NCBI RefSeq assembly: GCF_001989615.1
Contig: NZ_CP019067.1
Span: 3,162,001-3,226,000 of the forward strand
Length of the DNA stretch: 64,000 bases
Reading direction: 5' to 3'
Source: Halorientalis sp. IM1011
GTDB taxonomy: Archaea; Halobacteriota; Halobacteria; Halobacteriales; Haloarculaceae
Positions within the stretch are counted from its first letter, which is position 1, and every line of letters starts with the position of its first letter. Both the position numbers and the translations under genes were made by a program. Positions 16,979 to 25,793 of the stretch are shown here, one piece after another. The notes under the pieces were generated by a model. It did not search any database. It was not told the origin of the DNA and saw only the letters and a program-made list of their open reading frames with translations.

Positions 16979-18181
16979 TCAGAACGTCGAGAGGTCGCCC
17001 TCGATCGCCCGCTCGGTGATCGAGGTCACGTCCGCCAGCCGCTCGTCGACGATCTCGGTCACGTCCGCCTCGATGTCGGCGACGGAGACGCCGTCCTCGG
17101 TGACGACGTGGGCGTCGGCGACGTGTGGCTCGTCGATGGGCCGTCCGATCTGACTGAGCAGGCGAATCTGGAGTTCCCGGATGCCGTCGACCTCGTCGAC
17201 GACGGCCTCGGCCACGTCCGTCGAGAGCAGGTTGTAGATCTTCCCGATGTGGTTGACGGCGTTTTTCCCGCTCGTCGCTTCCATACTCATCGGGCGGTTT
17301 GGCGTGATGAGGCCGTTCGCGCGATTCCCCCGGCCGACGGAGCCGTCGTCGCCCTGCTCGGCGGAGGTCCCGGTACAGGTCAGGTAGATCGCGCCGTCCT
17401 CGTAGTCGTCGGCGGTGTTGACGTGGACGGTGACGGAACGGTCCGTGATCGACCGGGCCAGGTCGCCGACGTACTCGCGGACGCCCTCGACGGCATCGCG
17501 GTACTCGTCGAGGTCGGCGACGTGTTCGTCTATCATCGCGGCGGCGACGGTCACGTCGACGTGGTCGCCCTCCCGCTTGCCCATCACCTTCACGTCCGGC
17601 CCGACCACGGGATTCTCCGCTGCGTACTCGCCGTTGAGTCGGTGCTCGGTCTCGTAGACGATCTTCTCGGTCTCGGTCAGGGGCGCGTGGCCGACCCCGA
17701 AGCTCGTGTCGTTGGCCATCGGCACCGCGCCGTCCTCGCCGAACACGTCTCGGAGGTCGCCGCTCCCTTCGCCGAGTTTCACGTCGATCACCACGTCCCG
17801 ACCCACGTCGAGCCGGGGGAGTTCCTCGTTGAGATACTCGCGGGCCGCCTCCAGCGCGATGGTCTCGGCCGGGATCTTGGTCCCCTCGTACTCCTTGGTC
17901 GCGCGGCCAACGATCAGCAGGTAGATCGGTTCCTGCACCTCGCCGCCGCCGAAGGCAGGCGCGGCGCTGCCCGCCACCAGCTGCGTCTCGTCGGTGTTGT
18001 AGTGCAGTGGTTTGCCCACGCGCTCGATGTAGGCCCTTGCGAGCGCCTGCGAGACGCGCTCGGCTACCCCGTCACAGATCGAGTCCGGATGCCCGATTCC
18101 CTTCCGCTCGACGATCTCCACTTCCTGATCTTCGACGGCGAGCCGGTTCGTCGGCTCGACGCGAATGTTCCGCTCGGTCAT
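16979..18181 (-). CDS. mat: S-adenosylmethionine synthetase, archaeal type
   Basis: Makes S-adenosylmethionine from methionine and ATP. The 400-residue protein belongs to the archaeal MAT family, which differs in sequence from bacterial MetK. It has the N-terminal substrate segment [20 protein letters not shown], the [13 protein letters not shown] region, [19 protein letters not shown] for phosphate/ATP binding, and [17 protein letters not shown]. Length fits the family. It supplies SAM to the many methyltransferases, including the one at 903-1538. Upstream on its strand is a TATA-like gttatag stretch and a purine-rich gggagggg just before the ATG. Confidence 0.96.
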   Translation of the reverse strand: MTERNIRVEPTNRLAVEDQEVEIVERKGIGHPDSICDGVAERVSQALARAYIERVGKPLHYNTDETQLVAGSAAPAFGGGEVQEPIYLLIVGRATKEYEGTKIPAETIALEAAREYLNEELPRLDVGRDVVIDVKLGEGSGDLRDVFGEDGAVPMANDTSFGVGHAPLTETEKIVYETEHRLNGEYAAENPVVGPDVKVMGKREGDHVDVTVAAAMIDEHVADLDEYRDAVEGVREYVGDLARSITDRSVTVHVNTADDYEDGAIYLTCTGTSAEQGDDGSVGRGNRANGLITPNRPMSMEATSGKNAVNHIGKIYNLLSTDVAEAVVDEVDGIRELQIRLLSQIGRPIDEPHVADAHVVTEDGVSVADIEADVTEIVDERLADVTSITERAIEGDLSTF

Positions 18182-18246
18182 TACCCCTCCCTTGGCAGGT
18201 GGGGATTCTATAACTTCCGGAAATGTCGATGCTGACAGAATTACCG

Positions 18247-18795
18247 TCAGGCATTACCATCGGCGAGGAGCATGCCGAGATACGAGGTTCGGATGCCGTC
18301 CTCTGGGTTCAGGGCGAGCGATTCGAGCAGGTCCTCGGCGGCCTCGCGTTCTGCCGGCACGTCTTCCTCGTGTTCACACTCGGTCTCGACCTCGACGAAC
18401 TCGCCGACCTCCGACACTGTATCGAGGGTGACGGTGAACTCCTCGATCCGGTATCGGGTGCGTTCCTTCTCGACCGTAGCGGCCGGCGAGAAGCCGAGGG
18501 ATTCGAAGATCGCCTGCACGCGTTCGCGATCCGCCACTTTCGACTCGATCTCCTCACGGGTCTTGGACGCTTGCTCGACGAGCGGCCCCTTGTAGGTCAG
18601 TTCGGTCACCGCACCGTCGGCGTCGCGTTCTTCCCGGAGCCGCAGCGCCTCGTCGGTCTCGGCGAAGTCCCGGTGGGGTGCGTCGAAGTAGGTGTCGACC
18701 TGTTCGACGGTACCCAGTGGTTCGGCGTCGAGTTCGTCCAATCGAGCGCGGACGGCCTCGTGATCGGCGCGGACCTTGACCTCCACCTCGTACAT
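18247..18795 (-). CDS. CYTH-domain protein (class IV adenylate cyclase CyaB-like)
   Basis: A 182-residue single-domain CYTH protein. The signature ExExK is at the N terminus (MYEVEVKVRA, Glu3, Glu5, Lys7). Further acidic/basic strand motifs line the tunnel: VDTYFDAPHRDF, ALRLREERD, LTYKGPL, and GEFVEVETE near the end. CYTH proteins act on triphosphates, as thiamine triphosphatase, tripolyphosphatase or adenylate cyclase IV; the archaeal role is not known. The frame remains open far upstream through the antisense of the FKBP gene, but ATG 18795 gives the true family start. Confidence 0.9.
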   Translation of the reverse strand: MYEVEVKVRADHEAVRARLDELDAEPLGTVEQVDTYFDAPHRDFAETDEALRLREERDADGAVTELTYKGPLVEQASKTREEIESKVADRERVQAIFESLGFSPAATVEKERTRYRIEEFTVTLDTVSEVGEFVEVETECEHEEDVPAEREAAEDLLESLALNPEDGIRTSYLGMLLADGNA

Positions 18796-18912
18796 ACCCC
18801 TCGATTCGCGGGGTACGACTAAAACGACGGGATTCCGACCGATTCTCGCCGACCTGTCTGCGGCCCGGGTCGAAACGTTGTGCTTATAGGCGTAACCCAT
18901 GACCTTCACGGT

Positions 18913-19902
18913 ATGAGTGACGAAGCCGAGGCCGACGAGGCCGAACAGGCCGATGACGTAGCCGAGAGTGAGGAGACAGCTGAATCCGAACAGTCCGGAC
19001 TCCAGGCGGGCGACTTCGTGGAACTGGACTACACTGCCCGCACCGTCGAAGAGGGCATGATCGTCGACACGACCTACCCCGAGGTCGCCGAGGAAGAGGG
19101 TCTGGACGAGGAAGACCGCGAGTTCGAGCCCCGAACGCTCGTGCTCGGCGAGGGCTTCCTCTTCGAGGCCGTCGAGGACGACATCATCGGCGGCGAGGTC
19201 GGCGACAACGGGACCGTCGAGATCCCCGCCGCCGAGGCGTTCGGCGAGTTCGACGAGGACGACGTTCGGACCGTGAGCGTCAACAAGATCCCCGAGGACG
19301 ACCAGTACCCCGGCGCACAGGTTCAGGTCGACGGCCAGCAGGGCCGCGTCGAGACCCTCGTCGGCGGCCGCGCCCGCGTCGACTTCAACCACCCGCTCGC
19401 GGGTGAGGACATCGAGTACGACTACGAGGTCGTCGGCGAGGTCGACGACCAGCTCGAACAGGCCCAGAGCCTCTTCGACATGTACCTCGGGATGGATCTG
19501 GAGATGTGGATCCAGACCGACGAGGTCGAGGAAGAGGAACTCGTCCAGCCCGACGAGGAGGGTGACGAGGACGAAGAACCCGAGCCCGAGACGGAGGTCG
19601 TCGAGGTCGAGAAGGAGACCCTCTACATCGAGGCCAACCCGCAGCTCAGCATGAACCAGCAGTGGATGATGCAGAAACAACAGATCTGTCAGCAGGTCAC
19701 GGATCTGCTCGGTCTCGATCGCGTGATCATCCAGGAGATCATCGACGGCTCCGGGATGGGCATGGGCATGGGCGGCATGATGGGCGGCATGGGCGGCGGC
19801 CCCGGCGGCGAGGACATCGAGGAAGCCCTCGAAGACGCCGACGTCGACGCCGACGAGATCATGGAAGAGATCGAAGGCGCTGCCGAAGAAGCCAACGAGT
19901 AA
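18913..19902 (+). CDS. FKBP-type peptidyl-prolyl isomerase (SlyD-like) with Gly/Met tail
   Basis: A 329-residue cytosolic prolyl isomerase/chaperone. After an acidic leader (1-28), the FKBP domain begins GDFVELDYTARTVEEGMIVD. An insert-in-flap domain follows (GEFDEDDVRTVSVNKIPED), then the archaeal C-terminal domain (about 185-278). Residues 279-299 form a Gly/Met-only stretch, GMGMGMGGMMGGMGGG, resembling the GGM tail of GroEL and thermosome subunits. The last 30 residues are an acidic helix. The tail is unusual for an FKBP and hints at handling of unfolded clients. A TATA-like gcttatagg lies about 25 bases before the ATG. Confidence 0.93.
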   Translation: MSDEAEADEAEQADDVAESEETAESEQSGLQAGDFVELDYTARTVEEGMIVDTTYPEVAEEEGLDEEDREFEPRTLVLGEGFLFEAVEDDIIGGEVGDNGTVEIPAAEAFGEFDEDDVRTVSVNKIPEDDQYPGAQVQVDGQQGRVETLVGGRARVDFNHPLAGEDIEYDYEVVGEVDDQLEQAQSLFDMYLGMDLEMWIQTDEVEEEELVQPDEEGDEDEEPEPETEVVEVEKETLYIEANPQLSMNQQWMMQKQQICQQVTDLLGLDRVIIQEIIDGSGMGMGMGGMMGGMGGGPGGEDIEEALEDADVDADEIMEEIEGAAEEANE

Positions 19903-20027
19903 CCTCCCGACCCGACACACCGTTCTTTCTTTCCCAATCCGACAGCCCCCCGCTCGGGGCCTGGTAGCTCAAAGGAGTCTTTGACTCTCGACAAGGGATT
20001 CATCCCACGCCCCTCGACGGTCAGGTG

Positions 20028-20714
20028 ATGCGACGACGAACCTACCTCGTGGGCTGCAGTACCGCCCTGACCGCAGGACTGGCCGGCTGTACCGGCTCCA
20101 GCGACGAATCGAGCCCCGACGACTCCCCCGCCGACGACCCGTCGGACACCGACCGGCCCGACGGCACCGACACGCCCCACACCGATCCCGAGTATCCGAT
20201 CGGACTCGCGAACCCCTCCTTCGAGGACGGACTCGACGGCTGGTGGATCGGGAAAGACCTGCCCGAGATACCCGGCGGCGGGGGAACGGTCGACCACGGG
20301 ACCGAAGTCGTCACGGAGCGTGCCAGCGACGGCGAGCAGGCGGTCGAGTTCTACATCTCCGGTGTCGCAGACGACGGGACCATCTGGGTCGAACAGGAGA
20401 TGGACTTCTCCGGCGTCAAGACAGTGACCGTCGACGCCTACAGCGAGATGCGCTCGGCGAACATCCTCTCGGAGGTGGCCTTCTTCGCCGGCGAGAAGCC
20501 CGAGGGCGGCCTGCAGGAGCGCGACTTCGACCGAAGCGAGGACGTGCAGGACCACGAGGGCTGGAAGACCTACGAATATTCGGTCACAGAGCTGTCTGGG
20601 ACCGGCACCCTCGCGGTCGGCATGAACGTGATCTGGGAGACCGACGTGCGCTCCGTGTTCGACAACGTGCAGACTGTCGTGGCCGACAGGGAAACCGAGA
20701 CCACCCGATCGTAG
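20028..20714 (+). CDS. Tat lipoprotein with CBM-like beta-sandwich domain
   Basis: A 228-residue predicted surface lipoprotein. The N terminus MRRRTYLVGCSTALTAG has twin arginines, and LAGC provides the lipobox Cys. An Asp/Pro/Ser/Thr linker (residues 25-60) comes next, then a beta-sandwich-like domain starting GLANPSFEDGLDGWWIG. The opening (LxNPSFExGLxGW) is the familiar start of carbohydrate-binding modules and similar jelly rolls. Binding of a surface glycan is plausible but not shown. ATG 20028 is preferred to the adjacent GTG 20025. Confidence 0.8.
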   Translation: MRRRTYLVGCSTALTAGLAGCTGSSDESSPDDSPADDPSDTDRPDGTDTPHTDPEYPIGLANPSFEDGLDGWWIGKDLPEIPGGGGTVDHGTEVVTERASDGEQAVEFYISGVADDGTIWVEQEMDFSGVKTVTVDAYSEMRSANILSEVAFFAGEKPEGGLQERDFDRSEDVQDHEGWKTYEYSVTELSGTGTLAVGMNVIWETDVRSVFDNVQTVVADRETETTRS

Positions 20715-20743
20715 TCCAGCGAGAGTCGGATCGCCGTGCGAGA

Positions 20744-21070
20744 CTAGAACTGGTAGCGTCGGTCGTCTTTCTGCTGTTGCTGTGGGAACTGGCCGCCGGT
20801 CATCTCCTCGAAGGTCATCCCGGAGAGGTACTCGTCGTAGGTCACGTCGTAGGCGTTCCGGAGGTGGAAATCGAGGTTGCCGGTCTCGACGGCGGTCTGG
20901 AACTGCATGTGGACGGCCCGCCGGAGCAACTCGCCCACGTCGTCGGGCTCCATCGCTGCGACGAGCATCGCGAGTTCGTTGCGCGTCTCCCGGTCCAGGT
21001 CCACGTCGATGGATTCGCCGAGTTCCGAGTAGTTCTCCTCTACGTCGTCTTTGAGGTCGTCGAGGCTCAT
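20744..21070 (-). CDS. Small acidic protein, function unknown
   Basis: A 108-residue, mostly helical protein: MSLDDLKDDVEENYSELGES, RETRNELAMLVAAMEPDDVG, ELLRRAVHMQFQTAVETGNL, and a Gln-rich C terminus QFPQQQQKDDRRYQF. It looks conserved-haloarchaeal in composition but no family was recognised. ATG 21068-21070 is chosen; the longer open frame overlaps the mutY promoter. It is divergent from mutY and convergent with the lipoprotein gene. Confidence 0.65.
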   Translation of the reverse strand: MSLDDLKDDVEENYSELGESIDVDLDRETRNELAMLVAAMEPDDVGELLRRAVHMQFQTAVETGNLDFHLRNAYDVTYDEYLSGMTFEEMTGGQFPQQQQKDDRRYQF

Positions 21071-21183
21071 GGCGGGGACGTGGCGGCTGCCGAGGAAACC
21101 GCTTTCGACTGGGCGTGCGCCGTGGATCGACCGGCCGCCACGAACCGCCACGCGTAAGCGGGGGTCGTCCCTACGTCGCGCCG

Positions 21184-22107
21184 ATGAGTGAGGAGGCCCC
21201 CGCGGCGCTCTCCGGGGTCGACGTGCCCGCCGTCCGGACGGCGCTGATCGAGTGGTACGAGGCCGACCACAGGGACTATCCCTGGCGGCAGACCGAGAAC
21301 CCCTACGAGATCCTGGTCTCGGAAGTGATGAGCCAGCAGACCCAGCTCGACCGCGTGGTCGACGCCTGGGAGGACTTTCTTTCCCGGTGGCCGACGGTCG
21401 AGGACCTCGCCGCGGCCGACCGGGCGGACGTGGTCGGGTTCTGGACCGGCCACAGTCTCGGGTACAACAACCGCGCGAAGTACCTCCACGAGGCCGCAGA
21501 ACAGGTCGTCTCCGACTACGACGGCGAGTTCCCCGAAGATCCCGACGAACTCTCGGAACTGATGGGTGTCGGCCCCTACACCGCCAACGCAGTGGCCTCC
21601 TTCGCCTTCAACAACGGCGACGCCGTCGTCGACACGAACGTCAAACGCGTCCTCTATCGGGCCTTCGACGTGGACGACGACGACAGCGCGTTCGAGCGGG
21701 CGGCCCGGGAACTCATGCCGGCGGGTGAGTCCCGCGTGTGGAACAACGCGATCATGGAACTGGGTGGTGTGGCCTGCGAGAAGACCCCCTCCTGCGACGC
21801 GGCGGGGTGTCCCTGGCGGGAGTTCTGCCACGCCTACGAAACCGGTGACTTCACCGCGCCCGACGTCCCGACCCAACCCGACTTCGAGGGGAGTCGTCGG
21901 CAGTTCCGTGGGCGGGTGGTCCGCGTACTGGGTGAACACGACGAACTGTCGCTGGACGAACTGGGGCCGCGAATCCGGGTCGATTACGCCCCCGACGGCG
22001 AGTACGGCCGCGAGTGGCTTCGAGGCCTGCTGGACGACCTGGCAGACGACGGCATCGTGCAAGTCCGCGAACAGGGTGGGACGACGCTCGCGACACTCGA
22101 ACAGTGA
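21184..22107 (+). CDS. mutY: A/G-specific adenine glycosylase MutY
   Basis: Removes adenine mispaired with 8-oxoguanine. The 307-residue protein has the catalytic Glu region ILVSEVMSQQTQLDRV, the helix-hairpin-helix MGVGPYTANAVASFAF and the catalytic Asp in VVDTNVKRVLYRAF. Four cysteines that could hold the [4Fe-4S] cluster follow in CEKTPSCDAAGCPWREFC. Their spacing is C-x5-C-x4-C-x5-C, not the textbook C-x6-C-x2-C-x5-C. The C-terminal MutT-like recognition domain of bacterial MutY is replaced by a short winged region (residues about 235-307). Confidence 0.94.
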   Translation: MSEEAPAALSGVDVPAVRTALIEWYEADHRDYPWRQTENPYEILVSEVMSQQTQLDRVVDAWEDFLSRWPTVEDLAAADRADVVGFWTGHSLGYNNRAKYLHEAAEQVVSDYDGEFPEDPDELSELMGVGPYTANAVASFAFNNGDAVVDTNVKRVLYRAFDVDDDDSAFERAARELMPAGESRVWNNAIMELGGVACEKTPSCDAAGCPWREFCHAYETGDFTAPDVPTQPDFEGSRRQFRGRVVRVLGEHDELSLDELGPRIRVDYAPDGEYGREWLRGLLDDLADDGIVQVREQGGTTLATLEQ

Positions 22108-22170
22108 CAGCCTGTCGCCGTGCCGGCGACTCCGAATCGACGCTCGAAGTCGCCAGTGCGCTTACAACCA

Positions 22171-22187
22171 GGGACCACCTAGGTCCC
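22171..22187 (+). other. Small hairpin immediately before a start codon
   Basis: GGGACC (22171-22176) pairs with GGTCCC (22182-22187) around a five-base loop, ending three bases before the ATG at 22190. A similar GGGAC...GTCCC pair sits before the acyl-CoA ligase start (23193-23209). If the transcripts are leaderless, these lie outside the mRNA and would be DNA dyads, so function is uncertain. Confidence 0.3.
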
Positions 22188-22189
22188 GT

Positions 22190-22555
22190 ATGGTCTTTTC
22201 ACCCGGGAACGATGGCGGTCACGACGACGGGAGAGACCGGTCGTCGGTCGAGGACGGCGTGGACGCGCTGGCGAGGCGACTCGGCCGCCTCGCCGCCGTC
22301 ATCCCTTGGTCGCTGGACGACGCCGTCGTGTTCCGGGACGACGAACAGGTCGTCCTCGCGCGGCCCGCGGGTGGCCCCGGTCCGGCCGGCCCGACGGTAG
22401 GTCCTGCACCAGCGGCGGTGGACGACGAGGCCGACGTGCTGATCGTCGCTGCCGACGACGGAGGTCTGGCCGTCGAACACCGCGAGCCCGGGGCTGTCGA
22501 TTTCGACTCGCTGGCGCGGGTACCCGGGGGTCTGGAAGGTGCGACTCGCGAGTGA
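22190..22555 (+). CDS. Small acidic protein, function unknown
   Basis: A 121-residue protein with no recognised domain. The middle has LARRLGRLAAVIPWSLDDAV and FRDDEQVVLARPAGGPG, then DVLIVAADDGGLAVEHRE, suggesting a small alpha/beta fold. A TATA-like gcttacaac about 25 bases upstream supports the ATG at 22190. Its TGA stop abuts the stop of the convergent VanZ-like gene, forming TGATCA. Expression is plausible but unproven. Confidence 0.6.
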   Translation: MVFSPGNDGGHDDGRDRSSVEDGVDALARRLGRLAAVIPWSLDDAVVFRDDEQVVLARPAGGPGPAGPTVGPAPAAVDDEADVLIVAADDGGLAVEHREPGAVDFDSLARVPGGLEGATRE

Positions 22556-22999
22556 TCAGGCGTCGGGTTCCCGTTCCGACAAAAACGAAGCTACCGGGCG
22601 GAACTGCAGGTACGACTCGACTGCGTACCAGACGACGACCAGCGCGGCCCCGATGGCGTTGGCGTAGGCGTCCCCGACGCTGAAAAACCGGTTCGGGATC
22701 GTCCACTGCCAGAGTTCGATACCGATGCCGTACAGCACAGTCACGCAGAACACGCTCGCGGCGAGGTGGGTGCGCGGCCGATCGGAGTCCGCGAGAGCGT
22801 ACGCAAGCGCGTAGGCGATGGCCCCGTACGCGAGGAAGTGTCGCCACTTGTCGAGTGGAATAATCTCGACCTTGCCCGGAACGATGGGTTCGGGCGGCGG
22901 CGCGACCACCACCGACGTGACGAAGACGAAGGCGGCGACGATAGCCACACCGAGCCACCGGAGCCACGCCGGAACGAGCGGAACCGGGACCCGTCGCAT
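22556..22999 (-). CDS. VanZ-like membrane protein
   Basis: A 147-residue integral membrane protein with four hydrophobic segments. It has the VanZ-family signature KWRHFLAYGAIAYALAYAL after the first helix and a GIGIELWQWTIPNRFFSVGD motif, matching the ExxQxFxxxRxxSxxD pattern region of VanZ proteins. VanZ-like proteins occur widely and their role outside teicoplanin resistance is unknown. ATG 22997-22999 is selected; the longer frame upstream is Arg/Pro-rich and unlikely. Confidence 0.8.
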   Translation of the reverse strand: MRRVPVPLVPAWLRWLGVAIVAAFVFVTSVVVAPPPEPIVPGKVEIIPLDKWRHFLAYGAIAYALAYALADSDRPRTHLAASVFCVTVLYGIGIELWQWTIPNRFFSVGDAYANAIGAALVVVWYAVESYLQFRPVASFLSEREPDA

Positions 23000-23213
23000 A
23001 CCTCGGGTCGCGCCCGACCGAGGCAAAAATCCAGCGGTCGGACGCGGCCCGTCAGGGCGACCGCCCTGGGACGGATCCATGGGGCGACGCGCCGGGCGGT
23101 CACCGGATCGGAGCCGCGTTCCGCCGACCATCGTTCACATGAGTAACCTTTTATGAGAGGTGGGCCAGTCATTCCCGAACGTATTATTGTGTGGGACTGC
23201 GTGGGTCCCGCCA

Positions 23214-25205
23214 ATGACCACAACGGAGGAGTTGTTGCAACTGGAGCGGGAGTACACGGACGAAGTTACCGGCTCGGGGACGATTCCCGAGTTGTTCGAG
23301 GCGAGCGTCGAGCGGCACACTGATCTGCCCGCCCAGCAGTACAAGGGTGGCGTCTACGACCGGTCGCTGACCGACGACGTGATCCCCGAACCGGCCGAGG
23401 GCGAGTGGGGGCTGTTGACCTACGAGCGGATGGCCGAAATCGTCCGGTACCTGGCGGCTGGATTCCGTGAACTCGGAATGGACAGCGGTGACCGCGTGGG
23501 GCTGTTCTCGAACACGCGGATGGAGTGGGCACAGGCCGACTTCGCGCTGCTCGCAGCGGGCGGCGTCGTCACGACAATCTACACTGAATCCTCGCCCCGG
23601 CAGGTCCGGTATCTTCTGAACGATCCCGGTGCGACGGGCGTCGTCGTCGAGAACGAGGAACTGCTGGCCCGGGTGCTGGACGTGAAAGAGGACACCGACG
23701 TGGAGTTCGTCGTCCTCGTCGACGGCGTCGACGTCTACGACGAGAACGACGACATCTACACGCTCGCGGAGGTCTACGAACTCGGCCGCGAGGCCTTCGA
23801 CGAGTCGACCTACCGATCCTGGATCGACCAGCAGTCACCCGAGGACCTCGCCAGCCTGATCTACACCTCCGGGACGACGGGCAAGCCGAAGGGCGTCCAG
23901 TTGACCCACGCGAACTTCCGGGCCAACGTCAGCCAGATCCGCAAGCGGTTCGGCCCGCGTCCCGACAAGGACGAGGACACACCGGTCCTCGACTCGGACG
24001 TGAAGACCCTCTCCTTCCTCCCGCTGGCGCACGTCTTCGAGCGGACCGCCGGCCACTTCTCGATGTTCGGTGCCGGTGCGACCGTCGCCTACGCCGAGAG
24101 CCCGGACACGGTGCAGGAGGACATGAAGGCCGTCGAGCCGTCGACGGCCACGAGCGTCCCGCGGGTCTACGAGCGTGTCTTCGACGCCATGCGCGAACAG
24201 GCCGCCTCCTCGGACCTCAAGGAGAAGATCTTCCAGCGCGCCCTGGAGATCGGCAAGGAGTACGGCCGGACCGAGAACCCGAGCCGGCGGCTCAAACTGG
24301 AGTACTACGTCGCGAACAAACTCGTCTTCCAGCAGGTCAAAGATCAGCTCGGCGGCAACATCGACTACTTCGTCAGCGGCGGCGGCAGTCTCAACAAGGA
24401 ACTCGCGGAGCTGTTCCGCGGGATGGGCCTGGAGATCTTCGAGGGGTATGGCCTCACCGAGACCTCGCCGGTCGTCTCGACCAATCCAGCCGAGGACCCC
24501 CGGCCCGGGACGCTCGGCCCGCCGGTAGCCGGGATGGACATCCACCTCGACGACAGCGTCATCGGCCCGGACCGAAAGGAGAAGGCCGACGGCGAAATCG
24601 GCGAGTTGCTCCTGAAGGGGCCGAACGTCACGCAGGGGTACTGGAACAGACCCGAGGAGACCGAGGACGCCTTCACGACCCTGTCCGACGACGCGGACGA
24701 CGACCCGTGGTTCCGGACCGGCGACATAATCGAGCAGACCGAGGACGGCTATCTGGTCTATCACGACCGGCTGAAACAGTTGCTCGTCCTCTCGACCGGG
24801 AAGAACGTCGCCCCGGGTCCCATCGAGGACGCCTTCGCGACGAGCGAGCGCGTCGATCAGGTGATGGTCATGGGCGACAACCAGAAGTTCATCAGCGCGC
24901 TGATCGTGCCGAATCTGGAGGCGGTCGAGCGGTGGGCCGACGAGGAGGGGATCGACCTCCCCGAGGACCCCGACGACGTGTGTGACGACGAGCGCGTCCG
25001 CGAGTGGGTGCAGGAGGCCGTCGACGAGGTCAACGAGCAGTTCGAGAAACACGAGACGATCAAGCGGTTCGAACTGGTCCACGTCGAGTGGACGCCCGAG
25101 AACGACATGCTCACCTCTTCGATGAAGCTCAAACGCCGGAACATCCGCGATCACTTCTTCCACAAGGTCGAGGCCATCTACGGCGAGGAAGCCAGCGCGG
25201 ACTAG
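23214..25205 (+). CDS. Long-chain acyl-CoA synthetase (AMP-forming)
   Basis: A 663-residue adenylate-forming enzyme that probably activates fatty acids to acyl-CoA. It has the P-loop YTSGTTGKPKGVQLTH (about residues 217-232), the A5 motif GYGLTETSPVVS, the A7 TGD in WFRTGDIIEQTEDGYL, and the A8 hinge YHDRLKQLLVLSTGKNVAPG. Size and the N-terminal region (GLLTYERMAEIVRYLAAG) match the long-chain ligase branch. A TATA-like gtattatt lies about 26 bases before the ATG. Its stop overlaps the convergent redoxin-fold gene (CTAG). It may feed the acyl-CoA dehydrogenase at 29.6-30.8 kb. Confidence 0.92.
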   Translation: MTTTEELLQLEREYTDEVTGSGTIPELFEASVERHTDLPAQQYKGGVYDRSLTDDVIPEPAEGEWGLLTYERMAEIVRYLAAGFRELGMDSGDRVGLFSNTRMEWAQADFALLAAGGVVTTIYTESSPRQVRYLLNDPGATGVVVENEELLARVLDVKEDTDVEFVVLVDGVDVYDENDDIYTLAEVYELGREAFDESTYRSWIDQQSPEDLASLIYTSGTTGKPKGVQLTHANFRANVSQIRKRFGPRPDKDEDTPVLDSDVKTLSFLPLAHVFERTAGHFSMFGAGATVAYAESPDTVQEDMKAVEPSTATSVPRVYERVFDAMREQAASSDLKEKIFQRALEIGKEYGRTENPSRRLKLEYYVANKLVFQQVKDQLGGNIDYFVSGGGSLNKELAELFRGMGLEIFEGYGLTETSPVVSTNPAEDPRPGTLGPPVAGMDIHLDDSVIGPDRKEKADGEIGELLLKGPNVTQGYWNRPEETEDAFTTLSDDADDDPWFRTGDIIEQTEDGYLVYHDRLKQLLVLSTGKNVAPGPIEDAFATSERVDQVMVMGDNQKFISALIVPNLEAVERWADEEGIDLPEDPDDVCDDERVREWVQEAVDEVNEQFEKHETIKRFELVHVEWTPENDMLTSSMKLKRRNIRDHFFHKVEAIYGEEASAD

Positions 25206-25681
25206 AGGTCCGCCACGGCCGCCTCCACGTCCTCGTGGGGGAGCGGGCCGATCCACTCGTCGGCGACGTAGGCGAACTCGACTTCGAGATCGGGATCGAC
25301 GACGAACACCGAGCGCCACGGCGTCGAGACGTTGGACATGTGATCGCGGTCGGTCAGCAGGTCCAGCGACTCGGAAACTTCGCCGTTCACGTCGGCGAAC
25401 ATACGGAAGGGCGGGCGGCCGAGCCAGCGGAGGAAATCGTTCTGGGCGTAGGGACCGTCGCGGCTGACTCCGAGGACGGGCACCTCGTCGAACTCGTCCC
25501 AGCCGTACTTCTGGAAGCGCTTCCACCAGTTCTGCGCGATAGCGCTGTAGACGAAGCCCGTGGAGACGAGGACGGCACCGCGCTCGCCCACGGCGTCGGA
25601 GAGAGTGGTCGACCGGAACGTCTCGCCGTCACAGCACAGTGCCTCGAAGTCGGGGAGTTCGTCGCCCTCGGTGGGTGGCAT
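25202..25681 (-). CDS. Redoxin-fold protein lacking the peroxidatic cysteine
   Basis: A 159-residue protein of the AhpC/redoxin fold: DELPDFEALCCDGETFRST, VLVSTGFVYSAIAQNWWKRF, VPVLGVSRDGPYAQNDFLRW and PWRSVFVVDPDLEVEFAY. Where active peroxiredoxins have a PxxxTxxC loop, it reads TGFVYSAIAQ, so the peroxidatic Cys is absent; the only cysteines are the pair at residues 16-17. Peroxidase activity is therefore unlikely, and the fold may serve another role. It is convergent with the acyl-CoA ligase and divergent from a glutaredoxin-like gene. Confidence 0.82.
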   Translation of the reverse strand: MPPTEGDELPDFEALCCDGETFRSTTLSDAVGERGAVLVSTGFVYSAIAQNWWKRFQKYGWDEFDEVPVLGVSRDGPYAQNDFLRWLGRPPFRMFADVNGEVSESLDLLTDRDHMSNVSTPWRSVFVVDPDLEVEFAYVADEWIGPLPHEDVEAAVADL

Positions 25682-25793
25682 ATCCCTGGAGAGACGCGGC
25701 GGTTACAAAAATCCCGGCGGACGGTTGGACGGCTCGATCGTGACACCGGCTCGGGGCCGCAGGTTTTTGCCACAGCCCTCCCAATCCAGTCGT

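Noticed and set aside
18796-19920. Long minus-strand open extension of the CYTH gene
   Set aside because: The extension is antisense to the FKBP gene and its composition (Leu/Val/Asp alternation) mirrors the acidic codons there; the CYTH motif starts at the ATG at 18795.
25202-25681. Active peroxiredoxin
   Set aside because: The peroxidatic cysteine is absent from the active-site loop.
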